This document shows positions 23,270 to 30,072 of a DNA stretch of 64,000 nt, piece by piece. Made by a program: the position numbers and the translations under genes. The notes under the pieces were generated by a model. That model did not search any database and was not told the DNA's origin. It saw only the letters and a list, made by a program, of their open reading frames with translations. The DNA lies in assembly GCF_002813455.1 (NCBI RefSeq), contig NZ_PHHE01000001.1:1984001-2048000 (forward strand), in the 5' to 3' direction. The DNA comes from Pseudomonas baetica (GTDB lineage: Bacteria; Pseudomonadota; Gammaproteobacteria; Pseudomonadales; Pseudomonadaceae). Position 1 is the stretch's first letter. Every line of letters begins with the position of its first letter.

Positions 23270-23386
23270 TTACGTGTAATATCAATGACGTTATGGTAGC
23301 TATGCCGTCGTATTCGACGAATTTAGCGCCGGGATAATAGCGAAGCCCCGGCGCTGAATTTATCCATAACGTCCATTATGCGAGGC
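23270..23386. other. Inverted pair of dif-like sites in a long hairpin (candidate phage att region)
   Basis: On the minus strand, 23386-23359 reads XerC-like GCCTCGCATAA, centre TGGACG, XerD-like TTATGGATAAA. Against the dif at 54174 this is 10/11 for the XerC arm and 7/11 for the XerD arm. On the plus strand, 23270-23301 reads a weak XerC-like TTACGTGTAAT, an enlarged centre and XerD-like TTATGGTAGCT. The two face each other and can pair (AATGACGTTATGG with CCATAACGTCCATT); an inner stem AGCGCCGGG/CCCGGCGCT lies between. CTX-type phages fold such an inverted pair into a XerCD substrate. The att role is inferred. Confidence 0.5.
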
Positions 23387-23445
23387 CGTTGACAGTGCAG
23401 TCTGTCTAGTGGAGCCTTCAATTTGGCCCCTCAAGAGTAAATGGT

Positions 23446-23877
23446 ATGTCTCTCAGCTATAACGGATTGGAGTTTGAAACCGAGCTCCTGGCCCATTGGG
23501 CAGCATTTTTTGATCTTGCTGGCTGGGAGTGGGACAGGGGTATTTCAGCCGTTGGAAACTGGAAGCCTGATTTCAGAGTTTCTTTCCCCTGCGGGCATTC
23601 TGAGTGTTCTGGCAGCCATACGATTCTTGTGTCGGTCTTGCCCATCAACGCTATTGAGAACGTCAAAGGACATCCAGCGATAGAACAGGGCTGGGGTGTT
23701 GAGAACTCTCTTGGTCAGTGGCTTGCTGACGCCGGTGCGCTTTTTGGAAACACACCGAACGCCACAGAATGGGTCATGGCGCACGGGGCTGGTGGTGGAG
23801 TGGAAAACGTCTACAACTGGGTTGATAACGCTAACGTGCTGTGGATTCAGGCTCGTAGCCTTGTACTGAAATCCTAG
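23446..23877 (+). CDS. Small protein resembling a degenerate PD-(D/E)XK nuclease domain
   Basis: 143 aa. The beginning YNGLEFETELLAHWAAFFDL, then GWEWDR and WKPDF, follows the order of a phage-associated nuclease-like family (YRSRLEARWAVFFD, then W-Y-E, then PDF, then VEVK). The PDF aspartate is kept, but the expected E-x-K is replaced by VSVLPI, so catalysis is doubtful. There is no signal peptide. It sits between the dif-like pair and the first prophage unit and is absent from units 2 and 3. It may be phage cargo removed from later units by the IS event, or a host gene. Family link moderate, function unknown. Confidence 0.55.
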   Translation: MSLSYNGLEFETELLAHWAAFFDLAGWEWDRGISAVGNWKPDFRVSFPCGHSECSGSHTILVSVLPINAIENVKGHPAIEQGWGVENSLGQWLADAGALFGNTPNATEWVMAHGAGGGVENVYNWVDNANVLWIQARSLVLKS

Positions 23878-23896
23878 TGTACTGACGTCAATCATT

Positions 23897-23924
23897 ACTC
23901 CCTAAAAGGTTCATTTTAGGGAGT
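23897..23924. terminator. Perfect hairpin ending exactly at the prophage repeat boundary
   Basis: Stem ACTCCCTAAAA / TTTTAGGGAGT (11 bp, no mismatch) with loop GGTTCA, 20 bases after the preceding stop. It can terminate that gene, although no clean T-run follows. The next base (23925) is the first base of the tandem repeat. Confidence 0.6.
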
Positions 23925-23945
23925 AACTGCCGGCTGATAGCTTCC

Positions 23946-23974
23946 TTGGTTGTTGAATGAGTCTGACGTACAAT
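23946..23974 (+). promoter_or_regulatory. Sigma70-like promoter of phage gene A
   Basis: TTGGTT and TACAAT with a 17-base spacer, 38 bases before the ATG at 24012. Repeated at 34202-34230 and 44446-44474. Confidence 0.5.
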
Positions 23975-24011
23975 TTTTGCTTTCTAATGAGCAGTTTTGA
24001 TAAGGAATCCC

Positions 24012-24392
24012 ATGACGCAATCGCAAGATCTTCACAAAGAAAAAGCTCGAATTTCCGTTGCTTTTCAGACCGCTGAAGGTACCGAAATAGCCGCATTTCG
24101 TGAGTTTTGGCGGACAAATTGTGAGCAGGCAAACCAAGGGTATCTAAATTTTTTACAAGTCATGAATGGCTCCGAGCAAATATCATTTGCAAAGGTTTCG
24201 GAGCTTGAAGAGGTGTTCTTGCGCCTGTGTCAGTACGATTACGTATTAAACGAAAAATCCAAAGATCTACCAGTTGAAGGTGATGTGCACGCTGGTGTTC
24301 AGATCCGGTTGAATGACGCTGTCAAATGGGTTGCGTTTGCTCGGCAGAGCATGAAGCATATTCGCGGCTGGACCTTTCCAATGAATCGTTGA
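24012..24392 (+). CDS. Inovirus protein A, unknown function (unit 1)
   Basis: 126 aa, soluble and charged, no signal peptide or membrane helix, mostly alpha-helical by composition. AAGGA lies 6 bases upstream of the ATG, which is preferred to an in-frame codon at 23997. It is the first gene of the unit, has its own promoter, and is followed by the palindrome-rich repeats. I do not recognise the family. Identical copies stand in all three units, which argues for a real gene. Confidence 0.65.
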   Translation: MTQSQDLHKEKARISVAFQTAEGTEIAAFREFWRTNCEQANQGYLNFLQVMNGSEQISFAKVSELEEVFLRLCQYDYVLNEKSKDLPVEGDVHAGVQIRLNDAVKWVAFARQSMKHIRGWTFPMNR

Positions 24393-24431
24393 TCCGTCAA
24401 TCAGGGAAAGACTCGTCTAGCCCGCCGGGTT

Positions 24432-24706
24432 GAGTTTCCGATTCGGAAACTTCGCTCCATGGCCGCAGTTTCGCGGCCGCGAAACTTTTCTCTCCGACGG
24501 GATTGACCAAGCCAAAAGGGAAGGATTCCGGCTAGCCTGAGTTTCCGATTCGGAAACTTCGCTCCATGGCCGCAGTTTCGCGCCCGCGAAACTTTTCTCT
24601 CCAGGATTGACCAAGCCAAAAAAGGGAAGGATTCCGGCTAGCCTAGGTTTCCGATTCGGAAACTTCCCTCCCTGACCCGCAGTTTCGCGCCCGCGAAACT
24701 TTTTTG
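24432..24706. repeat. Three 107-bp tandem repeats with two palindromes each (unit 1)
   Basis: Copies start at 24432, 24539 and 24645. Each has GTTTCCGATTCGGAAAC, then about 18 bases later AGTTTCGCGGCCGCGAAACT (copy 1) or a variant with CCC in the centre (copies 2 and 3), then a spacer with ATTGACCAAGCCAAAA and GGAAGGATTCCGGCTAGCCT. Copy 3 stops after the second palindrome. This is the main non-coding region of the phage, so it is a candidate for the replication origin and packaging hairpins. Confidence 0.85.
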
Positions 24707-24791
24707 TACGCTCCCCAAACATCATGATTTCGAAGCTCTCTCATTGCTTGAGGCATCTGTTACGCTCGATGCTTCAACCAAGGGGATGCAT

Positions 24792-25052
24792 ATGCAATAT
24801 AAAGGCAAAGCTATTTTGACTCTTCGCTGTCTGCTGACCGTTCCGCGTCAAATGACGGTGGCCACCAACATCGACGTTTCGGTAACGCCTCGCGATAATC
24901 ATGTCGTAATTGCTGCAACGCTCGCCGAAGAAGTCCCCAACGTTTCTGAGCTTGATATTTCAATTGAGGATGAGGTTCATCGTTTTGTGGTGGATTCAAC
25001 GACGCATCTTGGTCGCCAATACGTCTTCTTCTGTTTCCCCGTTGCAGACTGA
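24792..25052 (+). CDS. Inovirus protein B, unknown function (unit 1)
   Basis: 86 aa, beginning MQYKGKAILTLRC. GGGG lies 6 bases upstream of ATG 24792; an ATG at 24786 is too close to that site. It is beta-rich and acidic with no membrane segment. A hairpin terminator follows at 25161. Family not recognised. In unit 3 a base is missing just upstream of the start without touching the frame. Confidence 0.6.
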   Translation: MQYKGKAILTLRCLLTVPRQMTVATNIDVSVTPRDNHVVIAATLAEEVPNVSELDISIEDEVHRFVVDSTTHLGRQYVFFCFPVAD

Positions 25053-25160
25053 AACCTCGACCTGCCCGCAGGGCATTAGGCGCCACGCTAATCGGTAGCC
25101 AGGCTAATCAACATCCGCGCCGATACCCGGCAACGCCGGCCGCTCTCAAGCCCAATAAAA

Positions 25161-25193
25161 AACCCCCGGCGATCGACAAATCACCGAGGGTTT
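25161..25193 (+). terminator. Terminator after phage gene B (unit 1)
   Basis: AACCCCCGGCGAT pairs with ATCACCGAGGGTT around CGACAA; T-rich sequence follows. A-tracts before the stem may make it work in both directions. Copies at 35417-35449 and 45660-45692. Confidence 0.75.
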
Positions 25194-25338
25194 CTTTCGC
25201 GTTAAAACCTCTGAGGATCGCTCTGAGGGCACTTCGCGCATTGTTCTGCCAAGAGCTTTTTACGCGGTCTTACGCGCAGCCTGCACGGTCCCGTGACGTC
25301 CAGCACTATCTTAGGATAGGTCCCGGAGGTCCGATTTC

Positions 25339-25551
25339 TCAGCGAGTCTCAGGTTTCCCGATGAGGCGTTTTTCAGTGTCCTCGATGGTTGATGCCCTCA
25401 CGTAACAGGCACCCGTAGCTTTTTGGCCTTGTATTCGTTGGATCATCAGCATCTTTGCCATGCTTTCTTTGCAATGTGCCTCGGAGTCGCTTGCAAAGGT
25501 TTCAGGCACCTTTCCCTCAATCAACATGATGAAAAACCACATTTTCAGCAT
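25339..25551 (-). CDS. Small inovirus protein on the repressor strand (unit 1)
   Basis: 70 aa with a hydrophobic start (MLKMWFFIMLIEG) and a basic C-terminal half. GGAGG lies 5 bases upstream of the ATG, a strong site supporting a real gene. It is downstream of the repressor on the minus strand, separated from it by a strong hairpin (25582-25605). Small genes beside inovirus repressors often act in copy control or superinfection immunity, but nothing in this sequence identifies the role. Confidence 0.6.
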   Translation of the reverse strand: MLKMWFFIMLIEGKVPETFASDSEAHCKESMAKMLMIQRIQGQKATGACYVRASTIEDTEKRLIGKPETR

Positions 25552-25581
25552 GGCGCCTCCATGGCTTTCGGAGCGAAGCGG

Positions 25582-25605
25582 GTGGGGGTGTTGTTACACC
25601 CCCAC
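25582..25605. terminator. GTGGGGGTG hairpin between repressor and small gene (unit 1)
   Basis: Perfect 9-bp stem GTGGGGGTG/CACCCCCAC with loop TTGTTA. It lies between two minus-strand genes, so it may attenuate transcription from the repressor into the small gene. Copies at 35838-35861 and 46081-46104. Confidence 0.6.
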
Positions 25606-25653
25606 TTTGGTATGGTTTTCCATACTTTCCAACCTTCACACGACCTGCTTTTG

Positions 25654-26019
25654 CTATCTCAGCGCTTCTTGCTCGTACCCGAAAAGCACACCTTTCAAGG
25701 CGATTTTGGCTTGATTACGGATATCTACAGGTAGGGCTTCAAACCGCCGAAGAATAGGCAACATGTCTTGGGATACAACCATTTCAGAAGGCTCTAATAA
25801 GAGTTCATCAGTGGTTGTTCCCAGCACTTGGGCAAGGCTTACCACCTTGTCAGCCGACGGCATTCCGCGGCCTGCTTCGTAGGAGGTGTAACTCGACTTA
25901 CTAATACCCGCAGCCTCCCAAACGGCCTGTTGGGTCAACCCTTTGGCCTCCCGATACCGTCTCAGATTTGTTCCGATGGTCATGGCTCTGCTGCCTGCGT
26001 GGTTGCTCATGCTTTCCAT
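25654..26019 (-). CDS. XRE-type phage repressor (unit 1)
   Basis: 121 aa (109 if the internal ATG at 25983 is used). The helix-turn-helix is in TIGTNLRRYREAKGLTQQAV, then AAGISKSSYTSYEAGRGMPS, the Cro/C1 pattern. The short C-terminal part lacks a self-cleavage peptidase domain, so SOS release would have to work through LexA rather than RecA-stimulated cleavage. It is divergent from rep with two palindromic operators between them, the arrangement of CTX RstR and of Pf repressors. Role: holding rep transcription off in the lysogen. Confidence 0.85.
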   Translation of the reverse strand: MESMSNHAGSRAMTIGTNLRRYREAKGLTQQAVWEAAGISKSSYTSYEAGRGMPSADKVVSLAQVLGTTTDELLLEPSEMVVSQDMLPILRRFEALPVDIRNQAKIALKGVLFGYEQEALR

Positions 26020-26027
26020 CGTATTAA

Positions 26028-26125
26028 CTGTCTATCCATACAGTATCTATATATCGGTACATTTCTGCTTGCATTTGAGCATTCGATAGTCTCATAATCC
26101 TGCCACTTCTGTATTGGAATACAGA
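26028..26125. promoter_or_regulatory. Divergent repressor/rep control region with two LexA-like palindromes (unit 1)
   Basis: CTGTCTATCCATACAG (26028-26043) lies by the repressor promoter. CTGTATTGGAATACAG (26109-26124, inside an 18-bp palindrome) lies just after a TTGCAT/CATAAT promoter (26069-26098, spacer 18) that reads into rep. Both fit CTGT-N8-ACAG, the SOS-box pattern, and both could also be operators of the XRE repressor. Confidence 0.65.
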
Positions 26126-26142
26126 TATTGACAGGATTTCCC

Positions 26143-27276
26143 ATGTTCATCGATTGGCTGACGATTTCGCAGGAGCACGATCACGATCTTCCGATCGTGT
26201 GCGACGTCTTTACCCTAACGATAGACGCGAACAGTAATGAAGTGTTGAGCACCCGGCAGCCTCGCTTCAAACATGAAGCGAGCTTCTCTACCTCCGTCAG
26301 CATTCACGTTCAGGGTCGGAAGATTCGCGTTGAAGGAAATCCCAGCCGGGTAGGGCGGCTGGACAACTTATTCGGGTTTGCCTCTATCGAGCAATGCGTC
26401 TCGGTATACAACGCTTTGTTGCGTGAATACGGTCTTCCTGGCTTCACACGTTGCACCCGCCTAGATATTCGTCAGGGTGAGTCAGGTGCAAAGTCCGGCG
26501 ACCGTATCGCTGACGGGGCAAAGATTGAACGGATCGACCTGACCACCAATGTTTCGTTGGGTGAGGGCAATGTACTTGCCTATTTACGCGGCGTTTCTAG
26601 TCAGCGAATCGGGCATTCCATCGGTTTTTTGTATCCCAATGGTCGCACTGTTGCTTGGACGCCAAAGGGCAACGGCAAAGGCGGGCGACTCCAATATCGA
26701 AAGGCATATGACAAGGCCTTTGAGATGGATCAGAACTGCCTTCCAAAAATAAAGCGTGTTTTTGGCGAAGACTCACCTGAGTACAAATATGTTCAGCGGG
26801 TAAAAAACTACTGTGCCCAAGAAGGCGTAGTCCGCATGGAACAAGAGCTTAAAAGCGAATATTTACAGCGTGAAGCCCTTTGCTATTGGGGCCTATTTGA
26901 TGAAAGGCGTCTGGCCGAACTCCACAGTGAGTTTCTTAAAATAGATGAAAAGTTGAAGGTGACAGCCATGGATATTGTGAGCATTGCTGAACAATTGGTT
27001 GCTGAGGGTGTTTGCGACACTCTACGTTCTGCTCGTACCACGGCTAGTTACGCTCTTGAGTGGATGTCTGGCACATCCAACATTGACTTTTCAAAGTCTC
27101 AGGTAAAAGGACATGCGGCCAAACTTAATCGTATCGGCATCAACATTCGCAATGCTTGCGATACGAGTCGTTTTGCTCCGGTGTTTGTCCGCCAGTGTCG
27201 GGAAGTGACGAAAAGTACTCTGTCTATACCAACATGGTACCAGCGCCCTAATCATCTGCAGCAGGTTGCCGCGTGA
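26143..27276 (+). CDS. Inovirus replication initiation protein (unit 1)
   Basis: 377 aa, phage replication protein of the II/X (CRI) type, starting MFIDWLTISQEHD as Pf-like Rep proteins do. It nicks the plus-strand origin and drives rolling-circle replication. AGGA lies 8 bases before ATG 26143; five in-frame codons upstream are not needed. The middle part RLDIRQGESGAKSGDR and LYPNGRTVAWTPKGNGKGG is conserved in the family, and a tyrosine-rich segment follows. The next gene starts with GTG overlapping the stop. Intact here and in unit 3. Confidence 0.88.
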   Translation: MFIDWLTISQEHDHDLPIVCDVFTLTIDANSNEVLSTRQPRFKHEASFSTSVSIHVQGRKIRVEGNPSRVGRLDNLFGFASIEQCVSVYNALLREYGLPGFTRCTRLDIRQGESGAKSGDRIADGAKIERIDLTTNVSLGEGNVLAYLRGVSSQRIGHSIGFLYPNGRTVAWTPKGNGKGGRLQYRKAYDKAFEMDQNCLPKIKRVFGEDSPEYKYVQRVKNYCAQEGVVRMEQELKSEYLQREALCYWGLFDERRLAELHSEFLKIDEKLKVTAMDIVSIAEQLVAEGVCDTLRSARTTASYALEWMSGTSNIDFSKSQVKGHAAKLNRIGINIRNACDTSRFAPVFVRQCREVTKSTLSIPTWYQRPNHLQQVAA

Positions 27277-27506
27277 GAACGGTAAGTTTTCAGGGGACTC
27301 AGCTCACAAGCGGACAGCGAAGGAGATTGGCTGAACAGCAGCAAGTTCGCGATTTTTTTATCAACCCGGTTCTTGCTCAGCAGGTCGAGCAAGCGCTCAA
27401 GGCTGTCGAGGCCCGAAAAGAGCAGGGTGTTAAGCCAGAGCGTATCTGGATGCTAGAGCGTCAAGAAGCAGGAACAACCTCGGTGGCTGAATGGATGGGT
27501 TTCTAA
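27273..27506 (+). CDS. Small phage protein G, unknown (unit 1)
   Basis: 77 aa with a GTG start that overlaps the rep stop (GTGA). Rich in Gln, Arg and Glu, probably helical (QRRRLAEQQQVRDFF). Its stop shares one base with the next start. The tight coupling on both sides supports a real gene. No family recognised. Confidence 0.7.
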   Translation: MRTVSFQGTQLTSGQRRRLAEQQQVRDFFINPVLAQQVEQALKAVEARKEQGVKPERIWMLERQEAGTTSVAEWMGF

Positions 27507-27763
27507 TGGATAAGAAACAGTTTCAAACTCTCCGCTGGAATGTTGAGGCCGATATTCGCAACCACGTTAGCGATGAGTCGCTAGTAAAAAGCATTGCAAA
27601 TGATGTTATGCGAACTGTATTGGCTGACTTTTCGAATCAGGCGATTGCTCGACAACGCAGCAAGCGTCAATTTCTGACTTTCAGGCGCAACCCTGAAGTC
27701 ATTGCGCCCAGTTGGGCATACCGCAAGCCTGGCACTGTCCCTGGCTTTCCAACACTGAGATAA
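27506..27763 (+). CDS. Small phage protein H, unknown (unit 1)
   Basis: 85 aa from the ATG in TAATG, sharing one base with the stop of the previous gene. Basic C-terminus (ARQRSKRQFLTFRRNP). It lies between rep and the ssDNA-binding protein, where inoviruses keep small replication-module genes. Five extra in-frame residues upstream are unlikely. Confidence 0.7.
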   Translation: MDKKQFQTLRWNVEADIRNHVSDESLVKSIANDVMRTVLADFSNQAIARQRSKRQFLTFRRNPEVIAPSWAYRKPGTVPGFPTLR

Positions 27764-27772
27764 GGGCATTAC

Positions 27773-28069
27773 ATGTCTAACGTAATCGTAGTTGAAGTAA
27801 CTGGCAATCATCGTAGTGGTACCGCCGCGAAAAGCGGCAAACCTTATTGCATGTTTGAAGCATATGCTCACTTGCCAAATATTCCATACCCGCAAAAATG
27901 TACTTTTTACGCTGAAACCCCACAGCAGGTTCCTCAGCCGGGAAAGTATGAGTGCGATGTTATTGCACAGGTTCGGGATGACCGTCTCATTTTTGAAGTC
28001 GATCCTCGCCAAGGGCGTCGTGTCAGTTCGAACGCTCCGATTTCTTCGGCAACTCCTAAGTCTGCGTAA
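27773..28069 (+). CDS. Phage ssDNA-binding protein (gene V type, unit 1)
   Basis: 98 aa. The pattern SGTAAKSGKPYCMFEAYAHL followed by PYPQKCTFY and a short beta-hairpin resembles the Pf1 and gene V ssDNA-binding fold. It coats newly made plus strands, stopping their conversion to double strands and presenting them for assembly. The disordered tail SSNAPISSATPKSA is usual. ATG 27773 follows a GGGCATTAC leader. It overlaps the next gene by one base (TAATG). Confidence 0.82.
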   Translation: MSNVIVVEVTGNHRSGTAAKSGKPYCMFEAYAHLPNIPYPQKCTFYAETPQQVPQPGKYECDVIAQVRDDRLIFEVDPRQGRRVSSNAPISSATPKSA

Positions 28070-28293
28070 TGCCCGGCATTCTTTTCTGTCCATCTGAGAT
28101 TTCTATCGATGGCGGTTTGCCGGTTTGTTCTACTTCTTGGGAGGCTTTGCCTTACATGCCTCCCTTTGATCCGTCTCAGCTTGATCCAACTACTTTGGCG
28201 CAAGCATTTGGGGCCGGATTCACACTAGTCGCTTTCTTTATGATCGGGTCTATGGGTATCCGGGCGTTTCTTAATTTCATCAAGCAATCCTGA
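28069..28293 (+). CDS. Small membrane protein, probable minor coat (unit 1)
   Basis: 74 aa. One hydrophobic helix near the C-terminus (GFTLVAFFMIGSMGIRAFL) ends in a basic tail; an N-terminal segment has two cysteines. Position between the ssDNA-binding protein and the major coat matches the pVII/pIX-like minor coat genes of inoviruses. Coupled to the previous gene by TAATG. Confidence 0.65.
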   Translation: MPGILFCPSEISIDGGLPVCSTSWEALPYMPPFDPSQLDPTTLAQAFGAGFTLVAFFMIGSMGIRAFLNFIKQS

Positions 28294-28303
28294 GGATTCA
28301 ATC

Positions 28304-28531
28304 ATGTTTAAAAAGACGAGTGCTGTAGTTGTGTCTGCTGTTGCCTTGGCTGTTGTTGCACCATCAGTATTCGCCGCTGATCCTGCGGGCGGCTGGGATT
28401 ATACCGGTCTTACTTCCTCCATCGATTTCAGCACTATTTCCGTCGGTGTTCTTGCCGTGGCTGGAATCTTGGCCGGTGTGTACGCCGGTATCAAAGGTGC
28501 CAAAATCGTGCTGGGTTTCCTGCGCGGTTAA
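28304..28531 (+). CDS. Major coat protein (pVIII/CoaB type, unit 1)
   Basis: 75 aa precursor. The signal peptide MFKKTSAVVVSAVALAVVAP ends with SVFA before ADPAGGWD. The mature form is about 51 residues, with an N-terminal amphipathic part, a membrane helix (VGVLAVAGILAGVYAGI) and a basic end (KGAKIVLGFLRG), as in Pf1 and fd. Thousands of copies wrap the DNA. GAGG stands before the ATG. A strong terminator follows directly, which is usual for this highly expressed gene. Confidence 0.93.
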   Translation: MFKKTSAVVVSAVALAVVAPSVFAADPAGGWDYTGLTSSIDFSTISVGVLAVAGILAGVYAGIKGAKIVLGFLRG

Positions 28532-28552
28532 ATCACCTCTTCTGATTGACCT

Positions 28553-28578
28553 GGGTGTCTTCGGGCACCCTTTTTTTT
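28553..28578 (+). terminator. Rho-independent terminator after the major coat gene (unit 1)
   Basis: GGGTGTC TTCG GGCACCC hairpin with a UUCG tetraloop followed by eight T. Copies at 38808-38833 and 49052-49077. Confidence 0.92.
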
Positions 28579-28707
28579 ACCTGAATATTTGCAACAGCGA
28601 AGAGTCTCGCTATTTGCCTGAGGCCTGCAAAATGGATCAGCTCTATTACTTTGCTATGTTTTGCATCGGTTGTGGTTGCTCGTTCGCTACCTTCTCGGGG
28701 TGGTGAT

Positions 28708-29772
28708 ATGAGAGCAACGGCTTTTTTCTTTTTAACCGCGCTTTTTAGTGCCAATAGCTTTGCCGGTTATTACTACACGATTGCCGACGGTGTAACTGAG
28801 TATCCGACACCTGATGCAGCGTGTACCTTTGTGCTTTCCACATATACGGACGTTACCTATACAAATCTTACTTTCAATCATTGGGGCACACTTACCGACA
28901 CAGGTGATCCTGTAGCAGCTGGTTCAGGTTACTGCTATTACAACAGAACCAATAAATGGGGTGAGGTTTCTGTAAAGCGGCATCCAGCAGTAATCAAACA
29001 ACACATTTCGAATGAGCACGTACCTAACGAGTGCGCAGGCGCTCCTGCTGCCATTGTCAGTCGCGGCCCTTATTCCTCGGTAGTGCGCAGTGATGGTAAG
29101 AACTATGTGGTTGGTTCATCTCCATCTTCTGTGTGTTCGGGTAATTGCTTATATGAAAAGCCTGATGCCGCCAATACCAAGGACTGCTTTGTTTTATCAT
29201 CGGATGCACAAACTGGTTTTTGTAATTATGGCTTCACTTTAGTCACAGCTGATAACGGTGATGGGACGAGCTGTTCAGTTAACACCTCAATTCCTTATGA
29301 AACCGGTTCTAGCCTGAATGGCTCAGAGACTGGTGGTGAGGATGAAGATTGCGACACAACTCTCCCCAACAATACCTGCGATAGCACTGGTGGTGAGGGT
29401 GGTGGAGACGGTTCTGGTGATGGGAACGGTGATGGGAGTGGAGAGGGTGGTAGCTCCAATGATGGCTTTAAGACCCCCGGAAAGCCTGATCTTGATCCTA
29501 GGGAAGGTCAGCGAAAGCCTCGCATAGCTTCGCAATATCTAGGCTTCAGTTCGACCTTTCAGGAATCTGTTACGTACACCACAATCAAATCCTCTTTTCA
29601 AAATATCGGTGATCCTGGTGCAGCGTGCCCCGTTGCAACTATTGATCTTTTTGGAACAAATATAACCTTCGATTCCCACTGCATTATTTTTGAGTCTATC
29701 GCACCTACATTGTCCTTTGTGTTCATGGCGGCGTGGGCTTTATTGGCCGTTTTTATTATTCTTTCAGCTTAG
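28708..29772 (+). CDS. Adsorption protein (pIII type, unit 1)
   Basis: 354 aa. Signal peptide (1-19, ending SANSFA), cysteine-rich receptor-binding part (20 to about 215), Gly/Asp/Ser linker (about 228-250, GGEGGGDGSGDGNGDG), then a C-terminal domain ending in a membrane helix (APTLSFVFMAAWALLAVFII). This is the pIII layout: the tip protein that binds the host pilus and co-receptor and releases the finished particle. ATG 28708 follows GGGG; 19 in-frame upstream codons lie in the leader. The receptor cannot be read from sequence. Confidence 0.88.
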   Translation: MRATAFFFLTALFSANSFAGYYYTIADGVTEYPTPDAACTFVLSTYTDVTYTNLTFNHWGTLTDTGDPVAAGSGYCYYNRTNKWGEVSVKRHPAVIKQHISNEHVPNECAGAPAAIVSRGPYSSVVRSDGKNYVVGSSPSSVCSGNCLYEKPDAANTKDCFVLSSDAQTGFCNYGFTLVTADNGDGTSCSVNTSIPYETGSSLNGSETGGEDEDCDTTLPNNTCDSTGGEGGGDGSGDGNGDGSGEGGSSNDGFKTPGKPDLDPREGQRKPRIASQYLGFSSTFQESVTYTTIKSSFQNIGDPGAACPVATIDLFGTNITFDSHCIIFESIAPTLSFVFMAAWALLAVFIILSA

Positions 29773-29781
29773 GTAAACCAC

Positions 29782-30069
29782 ATGCTAAGTGATTTCTCTG
29801 CATGGCTCAGGGATGTAGTAAGTGATGTCGCGCAATTTTTCATTGATATGCTTCTTAATCTGTTGGACTGGATCTGGGCAGCGTTTGTCACTTTGATCGA
29901 CTCACTGCCCATTGCAAGTACTGTTGAGCAAGCGGCTGGATTGTTTACAGCAATACCGCCATCGGTTTGGTATTTCATGAATGTGTTCCAGATACCGAAT
30001 GGAATCATTAGTGTTATAAGTGCATATTTAATTCGTTTCTTTATTCGTCGGCTTCCATTCATTGGGTGA
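29782..30069 (+). CDS. pVI-like minor coat protein (DUF2523 type, unit 1)
   Basis: 95 aa with two or three hydrophobic helices (VAQFFIDMLLNLLDWIWAAF and a C-terminal one ending FFIRRLPFIG). It lies between pIII and Zot, the constant place of the pVI-like protein that caps the particle with pIII. Begins 9 bases after the pIII stop. Confidence 0.82.
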   Translation: MLSDFSAWLRDVVSDVAQFFIDMLLNLLDWIWAAFVTLIDSLPIASTVEQAAGLFTAIPPSVWYFMNVFQIPNGIISVISAYLIRFFIRRLPFIG

Positions 30070-30072
30070 TGT

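Noticed and set aside
23281..23390. Integron attC site
   Set aside because: The region has a long hairpin, but the conserved GTTRRRY/RYYYAAC ends are absent and no integron integrase is near; dif-like arms explain it better.
24432..24706. CRISPR array
   Set aside because: Only three 107-bp units whose whole length is repeated, with no unique spacers and no cas genes; each unit is built from palindromes.
25423..25734. 103-codon plus-strand open frame in the phage
   Set aside because: Antisense to the small minus-strand gene, which has a strong GGAGG site; it runs through the hairpin and into the repressor.
27581..28093. 170-codon minus-strand open frame in the phage
   Set aside because: Overlaps the coupled small genes and the ssDNA-binding protein on the other strand; no ribosome site or family pattern.
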